Positions 18,243 to 26,065 of a stretch of DNA of 64,000 bases are shown here, in pieces. Within the stretch, counting starts at the first letter, position 1; every line of letters starts with the position of its first letter. Origin of the DNA: Micromonospora sp. RHAY321 (GTDB lineage: Bacteria > Actinomycetota > Actinomycetes > Mycobacteriales > Micromonosporaceae); contig NZ_JAMHIW010000006.1 in the NCBI RefSeq assembly GCF_023896955.1, positions 1 through 64,000 on the forward strand, written 5' to 3'. The notes beneath the pieces are model-generated. The model was given only the letters and a program-made list of their open reading frames with translations, was not told where the DNA came from and made no database searches. The translations under genes and the position numbers were made by a program.

Positions 18243-18965
18243 GACGCGGACCCGGCGATTGGCCCGGCCCTTGCTCTCGACCTTGACCACCTGCACCTTG
18301 CCGATCTGGGCGGTGGACGCGACGTGGGTGCCGCCGTCGGCCTGCACGTCCAGGCCGACGATGTCGACGATCCGGACCTCCTGCTCGTCCGGCGGAATGA
18401 GGTTGGACTGGGTGCGGATGATGTCCGGCAGGGACAGCGCCTCGGCGCGCGGCAGCACCCGGACGGCGACCGACCGGTCGGCGGCCACCTCGGCGTTGAC
18501 CAGCTCCTCGATCCGGCTCTTGAAGTCGGCCGGCACCTCGGGGAGGTTGAAGTCCATCCGGGCCTCGCCCGGTTCCATCGAGTTGCCCGTGACGAGTGCG
18601 CCGAAGTCGCGGAACACCACCCCGCAGAGCACGTGCAGCCCGGAGTGGGTGCGCATCAGTCGGGTGCGGCGCTCGTCCTCCACCGCGCCGACGACCTCGG
18701 TGCCGGCCGGCGGCAGTGGATCACCCTCGGCGGGGATCAGGTACGGGTCGTCGCCCTTGCGGGTGCCGACGATCCGGGTCTGCACGCCCTGCCAGAGCAG
18801 CACGCCGTGATCCGGCGGCTGACCGCCCCCGCCCGGGTAGAAGGCCGACCGGTCCAGCACGATGCCCTGCTCCGGGTCGGCGTGCAGAACCGTGCAGGTC
18901 CACTCGCGCAGGGTCGGGTCGGCGAGGTCCAGCCGGTGCGTCCGGCCATGCTGTGTGACACCCAT
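18228..18965 (-). CDS. Alanyl-tRNA editing protein (AlaX family)
   Basis: 245-residue stand-alone homologue of the AlaRS editing domain, which hydrolyses Ser-tRNA(Ala) or Gly-tRNA(Ala). The first zinc-binding motif HSGLH (HxxxH) is in MRTHSGLHVLCGVV near residue 108. The second is DGGTHVAS, where the usual Cys of CxxxH is Asp, as far as I can read. The N-terminal YPGGGGQPPDHG matches the AlaRS-like barrel. TAACGT lies 8 nt before ATG 18965 and overlaps the stop codon of the neighbouring hydrolase gene. Its stop sits in the third copy of a 25-bp repeat. Confidence 0.9.
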   Translation of the reverse strand: MGVTQHGRTHRLDLADPTLREWTCTVLHADPEQGIVLDRSAFYPGGGGQPPDHGVLLWQGVQTRIVGTRKGDDPYLIPAEGDPLPPAGTEVVGAVEDERRTRLMRTHSGLHVLCGVVFRDFGALVTGNSMEPGEARMDFNLPEVPADFKSRIEELVNAEVAADRSVAVRVLPRAEALSLPDIIRTQSNLIPPDEQEVRIVDIVGLDVQADGGTHVASTAQIGKVQVVKVESKGRANRRVRVRLAD

Positions 18966-18976
18966 GGCAGGGGACG

Positions 18977-19864
18977 TTACTCGTTGAGGAAGCTGGACAC
19001 GCGCTCCCGCAGGTCGGCGCGTTCCGTCCAGAGCACGCCGGGCCGGTCGTACACGTGCAGGGTGGCCTGGGGCAGCGCGGAGGCGAGCTGCTCGGCGACC
19101 TCGACCGGGTGCAGGTCGTCGCCCGCACAGCCGATCACCAACGCCGGTGCGGTGACCGCCGCCAGGGCGGAGGCGTCGCGCAGCGGCGCCTGCTCCGGGA
19201 GAGTGGCCAGCCCTTCGGCCAGACCGTCGCGGAGCAACTGGTCGAGCCGCTGCCGCAGGTACGCCCAACCGGCCGGGGTGTTGCGGACCGCCGTCGGCAG
19301 CTCGAGCGAGACGACGTCGGCGACCGCCGAGGCGTCACCGCTCTCCACCGCCTCCAGCAGGGCCGTGACGCGTTCCCGGGCCACCGGCCCGCGCGGCTGG
19401 TCGAGCACCGCCGGCAGGAAGAAGACCAGCTTCTCGAAGCGGTCCGGGCTCTCGACCAGCAGCCGGCACAGCGCGCCGGCGCCGAGGCTCGCCCCGAACG
19501 CCCGGCTGGCACCGCCGAGATCCGCCACGGCGCGCAGATCCCGGGCCAGGTCGAGATAGCTCCACGGCCCGGCCGGCGCGTCGGATCGGCCGTGCCCGCG
19601 GAACTGGAAGAACACCTTGCGACCGGTCACCCCGCTGCCGAACGGGCGGGTGGTGGCGATGCCGTTGCCCAGCCCGTGCGCGAAGACGGTGACCGGCTCA
19701 CCGGTGCCGGTGACCAGCCGCTCCAACCGCACGCCGTGCGGCGTGGTGATCAGCTCGGTCTCCGGTTCCGGCAGCGCCGGCCGGCCGGTACGCGGACCAC
19801 CCGGACCGGGCCCCCAGGTGCGGGGCCCGCCGTCCGGTGGAGGCGGCCAGCGGAAACCCCTCAC
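18977..19864 (-). CDS. Alpha/beta hydrolase
   Basis: 295-residue serine hydrolase. The oxyanion strand reads TVFAHGLGNG, the nucleophile elbow RAFGASLGAGALC (Ser in GASLG), the acid VIGCAGDDLHPVEVAEQL, and the segment after it provides the last triad residue, though a clear late histidine is hard to place (DRPGVLWTERADL). It has a proline-rich N-terminus of about 35 residues. The GTG start overlaps the stop of the DUF2516 gene (GTGA), so it is the second gene of that unit. Substrate unknown. Confidence 0.82.
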   Translation of the reverse strand: MRGFRWPPPPDGGPRTWGPGPGGPRTGRPALPEPETELITTPHGVRLERLVTGTGEPVTVFAHGLGNGIATTRPFGSGVTGRKVFFQFRGHGRSDAPAGPWSYLDLARDLRAVADLGGASRAFGASLGAGALCRLLVESPDRFEKLVFFLPAVLDQPRGPVARERVTALLEAVESGDASAVADVVSLELPTAVRNTPAGWAYLRQRLDQLLRDGLAEGLATLPEQAPLRDASALAAVTAPALVIGCAGDDLHPVEVAEQLASALPQATLHVYDRPGVLWTERADLRERVSSFLNE

Positions 19865-20175
19865 CAGAACCCTTTGCCGTCACTCAGGTCGCGCAGGCCG
19901 ACCCGGACGTCGAGCAGGTAGATGAGGGCGGCGGCGATGCCGATCAGTCCGAAGAGGCTGATCGGACCGAAGCCCAGCAGGGTGAGCACGAGGCAGACCG
20001 CCAGGATGGCGATCCAGCCACCCTTCGGCAGCGTCCCGATGGCGGGGAAGGCGTCGGAGCGCTGCGTGACGGCGTGCACCAGCGCGACACCCTGGATGAT
20101 CAGCGCGAAGACGAGCAGGATCAGCTCGATCACGTAGCGGACTTCGAACGCGAAGATCGGCGCGGCGTTGGCCAT
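19861..20175 (-). CDS. DUF2516 membrane protein
   Basis: 104-residue integral membrane protein with three hydrophobic segments (about residues 15-35, 52-72, 74-90). Its sequence pattern YVIELILLVFALIIQGVALV then FPAIGTLPKGGW is that of DUF2516, found next to hbhA in mycobacteria (Rv0476). Function unknown. ATG 20175 is preceded by TAAGCT plus 7 nt, so the message is probably leaderless. The last bases overlap the start of the hydrolase gene. Confidence 0.87.
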   Translation of the reverse strand: MANAAPIFAFEVRYVIELILLVFALIIQGVALVHAVTQRSDAFPAIGTLPKGGWIAILAVCLVLTLLGFGPISLFGLIGIAAALIYLLDVRVGLRDLSDGKGFW

Positions 20176-20189
20176 GCCGGCAAGCTTAT

Positions 20190-20238
20190 GTCCACGACCC
20201 CGACTACGTCCGACAAGGACGCCGCCGGGGTCGTGGAC
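20190..20238 (-). terminator. Hairpin terminator after the HbhA-like gene
   Basis: GTCCACGACCCCG at 20190-20202 is the exact reverse complement of 20226-20238, a 13-bp stem with a 23-nt loop, lying just downstream of the HbhA-like stop and upstream of the DUF2516 promoter. It separates the two transcription units. Confidence 0.65.
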
Positions 20239-20246
20239 AGCACGAA

Positions 20247-20966
20247 CTACTCGGCCGCCGGGCGGGTCCGCTTGGTGGCCCGGGGCAGCTTCGCCGACGG
20301 GGTCGAAGCCGGCTTGGCGGCCTTCGGCGCCCGGGCGGCCTTCTTGACGGCGACCGGCTTGGCCTCGGCGATCTCGGCGACCTCGGCCGGGCTCGGCACG
20401 TCGGCCGGGCTGGCCGGGGCGGTGGCCTCGGTCGGAGCGGCCGGGGTGGCGGCCTCGGTCGGGGCGGCGGCCGGCGTGACAGCCTGGGTCGCCTCGATGT
20501 CGGCGTTGACCGTCTCGGCGGCCTCCAGCACGCCAGCGCCGACGACCCGCTCACCGCGGGCGACCAGCGCGCCGTACGCGGCGAACGCCCGCTCCTGGGC
20601 GGCCTGGGCACCGGCGACCACCACGGCGGCGTTACGGGTCGCGGCGGCGCGCAGCCGGTCCAGGTCGGCGACCTCGCGGAGCTTGGCCAGGTCGGCCGAC
20701 TCGCGGAGCTTGGCCAGGTCCAGCTCGGCCTGGGCCCGGCCGCGCAGGCTCTCGGCGGTCTCGTTCGCGGTACGCAGGGTCTCGGTGGCCTTCTGGCGCA
20801 GCTCGAAGCCGGTCAGCACGGCCCGGCCACCCAGATCGGCGACGACCCGGGTGCCGAGGACGCCGACCACGCTCGGCAGCTTGCGCAGCTGCTGGAGGGC
20901 CAGCTCCCCGGCGCCGGCGGCGGCGTAGATCGGGGCGGGGATGCGGTTGGTCTTCGGCTCGGTCAT
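20247..20966 (-). CDS. HbhA-like (heparin-binding haemagglutinin-type) coiled-coil protein
   Basis: 239-residue protein. Residues 1-45 begin TEPKTNRIPAPIYAAAGAGE. A long alpha-helical coiled coil with direct repeats RESADLAKLREVADLDRLR follows (about 88-106), then an Ala/Pro/Thr linker and a Lys/Ala/Pro-rich basic tail (VKKAARAPKAAKPA). This is the architecture of mycobacterial HbhA, in which the Lys-rich tail binds heparin-like glycans or DNA. In a free-living actinomycete an adhesion role is not established. It overlaps the XRE gene by ATGA, matching the mycobacterial order XRE-hbhA-DUF2516. Confidence 0.8.
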   Translation of the reverse strand: MTEPKTNRIPAPIYAAAGAGELALQQLRKLPSVVGVLGTRVVADLGGRAVLTGFELRQKATETLRTANETAESLRGRAQAELDLAKLRESADLAKLREVADLDRLRAAATRNAAVVVAGAQAAQERAFAAYGALVARGERVVGAGVLEAAETVNADIEATQAVTPAAAPTEAATPAAPTEATAPASPADVPSPAEVAEIAEAKPVAVKKAARAPKAAKPASTPSAKLPRATKRTRPAAE

Positions 20967-21589
20967 GAGGTTTCCTCCTCGGCCGCATCGGCGGCCTTCC
21001 GGACCGCCGGACCGGCGGCCTTCTTCTCGGGGGTGTTGGTGCTGGTCGGGGCGGGGGTGGAGCCCGCCTCGGTGACGGCCACCGACTCGAGTACGGCCTC
21101 GGTCGGGGTGCCGCCCGCGGTGGTGGGGCCGGTCGCGGCCAGGTTGGCCACATCGGCCGGCTCGTCGGCGACGTCGGTCGGGGTGGTGATCCGGGCCCCG
21201 CCGCCGGTGGTGTCGATGTCGGTGTTGGTGCCCTCGGCCTCGGCCAGGCGGACGTTCTCCCGGCGGAAGGTCTCGTAGATCTGGCTGAGCGACTGCTTCT
21301 GGGCCATCGTCAGGTCGGCGTCGACCGCGATGGCGGCGAGCACACCGTGCCCCTCCTTGTCGTCGAGCAGCCCGGCCCGCAGGTACATCGCCGGGGTGGA
21401 CACCCGCAGGGCGCTGGCGAGCTGCTGGAGCACCTCGGCACTCGGCTTGCGCAGGCCGCGCTCGATCTGGCTGAGGTACGGGTTGCTGACCCCTGCCTGC
21501 TCGGCGAGCTGCCGCAGCGAGATTTTCGCGTTGCGCCGCAGATCGCGGATGAACCCGCCGACGTCGGGGAGGTCCTTCGGTGTGGCCAT
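20963..21589 (-). CDS. XRE-family regulator upstream of the HbhA-like gene
   Basis: 208-residue regulator. The Cro/C1 helix-turn-helix spans about residues 10-65 (IRDLRRNAKISLRQLAEQAG, VSNPYLSQIERGLRKPS), followed by a helical part and a long Thr/Ala/Pro-rich tail of low complexity. The tail ends EEETS as the stop overlaps the next ATG. It is equivalent in position to Rv0474. ATG 21589 is preceded by TAGCGT plus 7 nt (leaderless), and a -35 TTGCAG lies 17 bp further up with an inverted-repeat operator across it, so it probably represses itself and the HbhA-like gene. Confidence 0.9.
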   Translation of the reverse strand: MATPKDLPDVGGFIRDLRRNAKISLRQLAEQAGVSNPYLSQIERGLRKPSAEVLQQLASALRVSTPAMYLRAGLLDDKEGHGVLAAIAVDADLTMAQKQSLSQIYETFRRENVRLAEAEGTNTDIDTTGGGARITTPTDVADEPADVANLAATGPTTAGGTPTEAVLESVAVTEAGSTPAPTSTNTPEKKAAGPAVRKAADAAEEETS

Positions 21590-21596
21590 GACGCTG

Positions 21597-21650
21597 ACGC
21601 TAACCGGCGTTGCTAACTCCTGCAAGCAAAACGCTAGCCAGAGTTAGCAA
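21597..21650 (-). promoter_or_regulatory. Promoter and inverted-repeat operator of the XRE-HbhA operon
   Basis: On the minus strand TTGCAG (21625-21620) and TAGCGT (21602-21597) are 17 bp apart, a normal -35/-10 pair. TTGCTAACTC and GAGTTAGCAA (plus strand 21610-21619 and 21641-21650) form a perfect 10-bp inverted repeat flanking the -35. Further GCTAAC and GCTAGC half-sites occur at 21599, 21612 and 21633. This is a likely XRE binding region, also reaching toward the divergent hydrolase promoter. Confidence 0.7.
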
Positions 21651-21701
21651 GGTCTCAGCATCCTGTTTGCGCGTCGCCCGCTCGATCCGTACCGTCCGTC
21701 C

Positions 21702-22499
21702 GTGCACAAGATCGCAGTCAATGGAGCAGTCATCGCGTACGACGAGGCCGGCACCGGATCGCCCGTCGTGCTGCTGCACGCCGGCATCGCCGACCGACGG
21801 ATGTGGCGGGGGCAACTGCCCGCGCTCGCCGCCCGGCACCGGGTGATCGTCCCGGACCTGCGCGGCTACGGCGACTCGGAACTGCCCCCGGCCCCGTTCG
21901 CGCACCACGACGACGTGGCCGGCCTGCTGGACGCGCTCGACATTCCCCGAGCCGCCCTGGTCGGCTGCTCCTTCGGCGGGTCCGTCGCCATCGACACCGC
22001 GCTGGCCCACCCCGACCGGGTGAGCGCGCTCGCGCTGTTCGACACGGCCGTCTCCGGCAACGAGTGGTCCGAGGAGGCCAACGACCTCTGGGACGATCTG
22101 GTCGGCGAGGTGGACCCGGACGACTTCACCGCCGGGGCGGCCGGTGAGGTGCGGTTCTGGGTGGTCGGCCCGGGCCGCCAGCCGGCCGACGTCGACCCCG
22201 GCCTGATCGCGTTCGCGCAGGAGATGGACCAGCGCGCGCTCGCCGCCGAACTGGCCCTGGGTGCCGTCGAGGTGGGCGAGCTGACGCCACCGGCGATCGA
22301 GCGCCTCGGCGAGCTGCGGGTGCCCGTCCTGGTCACCGCCGGCGCCGCCGACGTGCCGGACATCCGCCGGCTCGCCGACCGGATCGCCGCCGAGGTGCCC
22401 GGCGCGGTACGGCTGCCCGACGTGCCGGACGCCGCGCACCTGCTGCCGCTGGAGCGTCCCGAGCCGGTGAACGCCGCCCTGCTCGACTTCCTGAGCTGA
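21702..22499 (+). CDS. Alpha/beta hydrolase
   Basis: 265-residue hydrolase of the epoxide-hydrolase/esterase type. It has HG-like VVLLHAGIADRRMW, DLRGYGDSELP, the nucleophile ALVGCSFGGSVA (Ser in CSFGG), an acid near VTAGAADVPDIR and the histidine in DAAHLLPLERP. All three triad positions are present, so it should be active; the substrate is unknown. GTG 21702 is preceded by TACCGT plus 6 nt, indicating leaderless expression. It is divergent from the XRE gene. Confidence 0.87.
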   Translation: MHKIAVNGAVIAYDEAGTGSPVVLLHAGIADRRMWRGQLPALAARHRVIVPDLRGYGDSELPPAPFAHHDDVAGLLDALDIPRAALVGCSFGGSVAIDTALAHPDRVSALALFDTAVSGNEWSEEANDLWDDLVGEVDPDDFTAGAAGEVRFWVVGPGRQPADVDPGLIAFAQEMDQRALAAELALGAVEVGELTPPAIERLGELRVPVLVTAGAADVPDIRRLADRIAAEVPGAVRLPDVPDAAHLLPLERPEPVNAALLDFLS

Positions 22500-22554
22500 C
22501 CCTGCCGAGAAGCCCCTCAGTGGTGTCGGGCGGACGATCGGGGCCAGCCGCCAC

Positions 22555-23514
22555 TCACCAGAGCGGACGGACCGCGCCGACCGGAACGCCGCCGCCGAAG
22601 AGCGGCACCTCGGCGTACTCGGCCAGCACCGGGGCGTCGACGCCGAGCCGGCGCAGCGCGGAGACCAGCACCGGCATCCGGGCGCGGTCCGCGCCGTCGT
22701 CGATCTTCAGTGCCACCGCGCCGACGCCCGGCAGTCCCACCGCGATCACGCCCTCGGCGCCGACCTTCGCCAGCAGTCCCGGAACGCCGCGCATCAGCCG
22801 GGTGTCGTCGGCCCGCGTGCCGCCCACGATCTCCGGGTTGGCGCGCATGGCGTCGGCCACCGTGCGCGGCACCGAACCGGGCTCGGCGTCGACCAGCCGG
22901 AGGTACGCCCCGGCCAGGCCGGTCAGCGACACCGCGAGCACCGGGGCGCCGCAGCCGTCCACGCCCACCGCCGCCGCCTGTTCGCCGGTGAACTCCTCGA
23001 TGGCCGCCCGCAACCGCTGCTGCAACGGGTGCTCCGGCCGCCAGTAGCCGTCCAGCGGCCACCCGGCGGCCTGGCAGGTGAGCAGCATCCCGCTGTGCTT
23101 GCCGGAGCAGTTCATCTGCACCCGGGTCGGACCGCCCCCGGAGCGCAGCACGGCCTCGCGTGCCGCCGCGCCCACCGGCAGGTCGGGCGGGCAGTGCAGG
23201 GCCGAGGCGTCCAACCCGGCCCGCCCCAGCAGCGCGCCCACCCGGGCCAGGTGGAAGTCCTCACCCGCGTGGCTCGCCGACACCAGTGCAAGGTCGGCCG
23301 GGTCGGTCAGCGGCAGGCCGGCGCGGAGCATCCCGATCGCCTGCATCGGCTTGCTGGCCGAGCGGGGAAAGATCGGAGAGGTCACATCCCCGGCGGCGGC
23401 CACCGGCGCACCGGTCGCGTCCAGCACCACCACCGAGCCGCGGTGCGCACCCTCCACGAAACCGGACCGGACCACCTCGGCGAGCGGCGCGCCGCCCTCG
23501 TACGTCTTTCCCAC
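22555..23514 (-). CDS. Asparaginase (PF06089, L-asparaginase II-type)
   Basis: 319-residue enzyme of the Rhizobium etli-type asparaginase family, which hydrolyses L-asparagine to aspartate and ammonia. Visible family stretches: EVVRSGFVEGAHRGSVVVLD at the start, FPRSASKPMQAIGML (Ser-x-x-Lys pair), SASHAGEDFH, and QMNCSGKHSGML with a second Ser-Lys pair. GTG 23514 is preceded by TACCGT plus 7 nt and gives a start MGKTYEGG close to the family edge; GTG 23532 is a longer option whose own codons contain that hexamer. It is cytoplasmic, with no signal peptide. Confidence 0.87.
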   Translation of the reverse strand: MGKTYEGGAPLAEVVRSGFVEGAHRGSVVVLDATGAPVAAAGDVTSPIFPRSASKPMQAIGMLRAGLPLTDPADLALVSASHAGEDFHLARVGALLGRAGLDASALHCPPDLPVGAAAREAVLRSGGGPTRVQMNCSGKHSGMLLTCQAAGWPLDGYWRPEHPLQQRLRAAIEEFTGEQAAAVGVDGCGAPVLAVSLTGLAGAYLRLVDAEPGSVPRTVADAMRANPEIVGGTRADDTRLMRGVPGLLAKVGAEGVIAVGLPGVGAVALKIDDGADRARMPVLVSALRRLGVDAPVLAEYAEVPLFGGGVPVGAVRPLW

Positions 23515-23608
23515 GTGCTGGACGGTACCCACGCCCCTGGGCTGCCCGACGGCGGGGTGACCAGGTCGTCCACCGCCCGGGTGACAGGGGCGCCGGACAG
23601 AGCCGGCC

Positions 23609-24436
23609 TTACAGCCCGAGCAGCTCGCGCGCCTCGGTGGTGGTCAGCGGCGGACGCTGGGCGAGCTGCGCGAAGCCGACCGCGCGGGCGACCAGCTGCA
23701 TGTTGGACTCCACCGGCCGCCCCTTGGCGTAGGTCACGGTGTCCTCCATGCCGACCCGCAGGTGCCCACCGGTCGACAGCGAGGCCAGCATGACCGGAAT
23801 GGTGCTGCGGCCGATGCCGGTTGCCGAGAAGGTGGTGCCGTCCGGCAGGTCCCGCAGCATGCGGTGCGCCGCAACCAGCGTCTCGGTGGTGCCCGGCATG
23901 CCGCCCGGCACACCCATCACGAAATCGACGTGCACGTGCCCGCCGGCCGGCAGCCCGTACTTGCCGAGCAGCCGCTGCAACGCGGCCAGGTGGCCGAGAT
24001 CGAAGATCTCGTACTCCGGCACGATCCCGCGTTCCTGCATCCGGGTGTGCAGGTCGACGATGAACTCCCAGCGGTTGAGGAAGACGTCGTCGCCGAAGTT
24101 GACCGTGCCCATGGTGCACGAGGCCATGTCCGGCTGGGCGTCGAGCACGGCCAGCCGGGACGCCTCCGGGTCGGTCACCGCGCCGCCGGAGGAGAGCTGC
24201 ACGATCAGGTCGGTGCCCTCCCGCAGCGCCGCCACCGTCTCCCGCAGGCGCACCGGGTCGAGGCTGGGCCGCGCCGCGTCGTCGCGGATGTGAACGTGGA
24301 TCACGGCGGCGCCGAGCGCCTCGCACTCCTTGGCGGTGAGCAGCAGCTCGTCGAGCGTCACCGGCAGCGCCGGCACCTCCGCCTTGGCCGACTCAGCGCC
24401 GGTCGGGGCCACCGTGATCAACGTCCCTGTCGTCAT
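23609..24436 (-). CDS. BKACE-family beta-keto acid cleavage enzyme
   Basis: 275-residue zinc enzyme of the 3-keto-5-aminohexanoate cleavage family (Kce/BKACE), which condenses a beta-keto acid with acetyl-CoA. The metal-binding VIHVHIRDD lies near residue 44, and QLSSGG and CTMGTVNFGDD are conserved. A second His pair HVHVDFVMG lies near 168. The beta-keto acid used cannot be read. ATG 24436 follows TAGGAT plus 7 nt, so leaderless. No other lysine-fermentation gene is nearby, so a detoxifying or carnitine-like role is as likely. Confidence 0.87.
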   Translation of the reverse strand: MTTGTLITVAPTGAESAKAEVPALPVTLDELLLTAKECEALGAAVIHVHIRDDAARPSLDPVRLRETVAALREGTDLIVQLSSGGAVTDPEASRLAVLDAQPDMASCTMGTVNFGDDVFLNRWEFIVDLHTRMQERGIVPEYEIFDLGHLAALQRLLGKYGLPAGGHVHVDFVMGVPGGMPGTTETLVAAHRMLRDLPDGTTFSATGIGRSTIPVMLASLSTGGHLRVGMEDTVTYAKGRPVESNMQLVARAVGFAQLAQRPPLTTTEARELLGL

Positions 24437-24459
24437 GCCGGCGATCCTAGACGGCCCGG

Positions 24460-25572
24460 TCAGGACGGGTCGATCGCCGCCGCGGTCTCGCCGATCAGCA
24501 GCACGGCGTCCTCCGGGACGTTGCGCTTCAGCACCGCCAGGGCGATCTGGCCCAACTCGTGGTGCAGCACGGCGGTGCCGACGAAGCCCACCGTCCGGCC
24601 GTCGAGGGTCACCGGCGTACCGGCGGTCGGCGGCTGGTCGGTGGTCACCCCGTCCAGGTGCAGCAGCACCAGACGACGCGGCGGCCGGCCCATGTTGTGC
24701 ACCCGGGCGACCGTCTCCTGCCCCCGGTAGCAACCCTTGTCCAGGTGCACGGCCGGGCCGATCAGGTCCACCTCGGCCGGGATGGTCCGGTGGTCGGTGT
24801 CCACCCCGACCCGGGGCCGCCGGGCGGCCACCCGGATCGCCTCGTACGCCCAGAGACCGGCGACCGGCACACCCGCGCCGCGCAGCTCCGCGACCACCTG
24901 CTCCATCGCGCTCCGGGGCACGAGCAGGTCGATCCCGAGCGGGCCACGGCGAGCCCAGCCGCCGGTCGGCAGTGGCCGTACGTCGTACCGAACGGTCGCC
25001 CGGGGCGGCACGGCGCCGGCGGCGAACTTCGGACCCGGCACGGCGATCAGGTCCGGTGCGGCCAGCCCGGTCACGCCGAGCGTGCCCAGCGCGTCCGTCG
25101 CCGCCGGCCCGACCAGCGACAGCAGCGCCCGCTCGGCGGTGGCGTCGCGCGGCTCGACCTTGCTGAAGAACCGCATCTTCTCCAGGTACGCCAGCAGGCC
25201 GGTGGTCGCTCCGGGCTCGGTGTCCAGCCAGGTGGTCTCGCCGTCCTCGGCGACCACGGCGTGCTGCTCGACGTGCCCGTGCGGGGAGAGCACCAGCAGC
25301 TCGGTGCCCTCGTCGGCGGCCAGCGTCGCCAGGTGCTGCGAGGTGATGGTGTGCAGCCAGCCGGCCCGCTCCTCCCCCGGCACCGCGATGACGCCCCGGT
25401 GCGACCGGTCGACCAGGCCGACCTCGGTGTCCAGGATGCGCTGCTCGCGCAGCGGGTCGCCGTAGTGCGCGGCGACCCCCCGCACCCCGGCCGCGACGTG
25501 CGCCGGCTCCGGCTGGTCCCGGCTGGCCTCGTCGATGCTTTCGACGGCCACCGCACCCGCGATGTCGATCAT
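24460..25572 (-). CDS. ygfZ: YgfZ/GcvT-like folate-binding protein
   Basis: 370-residue tetrahydrofolate-dependent protein that helps maintain certain Fe-S enzymes. The family-defining KGCYRGQETVARVHNMG stretch is present near residue 275 with its cysteine. The N-terminal half has GcvT-like HTITSQHLATLA. The ATG overlaps the stop of the Fur-family gene (ATGA), so the regulator and this protein are made from one message. Linkage of a metal regulator with Fe-S repair is sensible, though causality is inferred. Confidence 0.9.
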   Translation of the reverse strand: MIDIAGAVAVESIDEASRDQPEPAHVAAGVRGVAAHYGDPLREQRILDTEVGLVDRSHRGVIAVPGEERAGWLHTITSQHLATLAADEGTELLVLSPHGHVEQHAVVAEDGETTWLDTEPGATTGLLAYLEKMRFFSKVEPRDATAERALLSLVGPAATDALGTLGVTGLAAPDLIAVPGPKFAAGAVPPRATVRYDVRPLPTGGWARRGPLGIDLLVPRSAMEQVVAELRGAGVPVAGLWAYEAIRVAARRPRVGVDTDHRTIPAEVDLIGPAVHLDKGCYRGQETVARVHNMGRPPRRLVLLHLDGVTTDQPPTAGTPVTLDGRTVGFVGTAVLHHELGQIALAVLKRNVPEDAVLLIGETAAAIDPS

Positions 25573-25997
25573 TTGTGGTCCCCGTTCTGGCAGCGTTCGC
25601 AGACACCGAAGAGCGACACGTGCCCGATGTCCACCCGGAACCCCCGCTGGGCGGCCAACTGGTCGGCGAGCGGGCGGAGCAGCTCCGGATCGATCTCGTC
25701 GATCGCGCCGCACTCCCGGCAGACCAGGTGGACGTGCTGGTGTTCACCGGCCGCGTGGTAGGTCGGCGAGCCGTGCGAGAGGTGGGTGTGGGTCACCAGG
25801 CCGAGCCGTTCGAGCAGCTCCAGCGTGCGATAGATGGTGGTGATGTTGACGCCGGCGGCGACCTCCCGGACCGCGGTGTGCACCTGCTCCGGGGTGGCGT
25901 GGCCCAGATCGAGCACCGCCTGGAGGACAAGCTGCCGCTGGGCCGTCAGCCGCAGCCCACGGGCCCGGAGCATTTCCGCGAGGGAGGATTCGGACAC
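25569..25997 (-). CDS. Fur-family metalloregulator
   Basis: 142-residue Fur/Zur/PerR/Nur-type repressor. The DNA-binding part has RLTAQRQLVLQAVLDL and NITTIYRTLELLERLGLV. Sensor-site ligands include HQHVHLVCREC, and structural zinc cysteines are CREC and CERC near the end. Which metal is sensed cannot be decided; actinobacterial relatives include the nickel regulator Nur. GTG 25997 is chosen because TATGAT ends 6 nt upstream, giving a leaderless message; TTG 26018 is upstream but overlaps that hexamer. It is first in the operon with ygfZ. Confidence 0.9.
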   Translation of the reverse strand: MSESSLAEMLRARGLRLTAQRQLVLQAVLDLGHATPEQVHTAVREVAAGVNITTIYRTLELLERLGLVTHTHLSHGSPTYHAAGEHQHVHLVCRECGAIDEIDPELLRPLADQLAAQRGFRVDIGHVSLFGVCERCQNGDHK

Positions 25998-26065
25998 CGT
26001 CCGATCATAGTTCGACAACCGTGCCGGTCTCCGCGCGCTGCGGACCGCCGCTACGCTCGACGGTC

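Noticed and set aside
22500..22554. Possible terminator between the hydrolase and asparaginase genes
   Set aside because: Only imperfect short complementarity was seen; no convincing stem.
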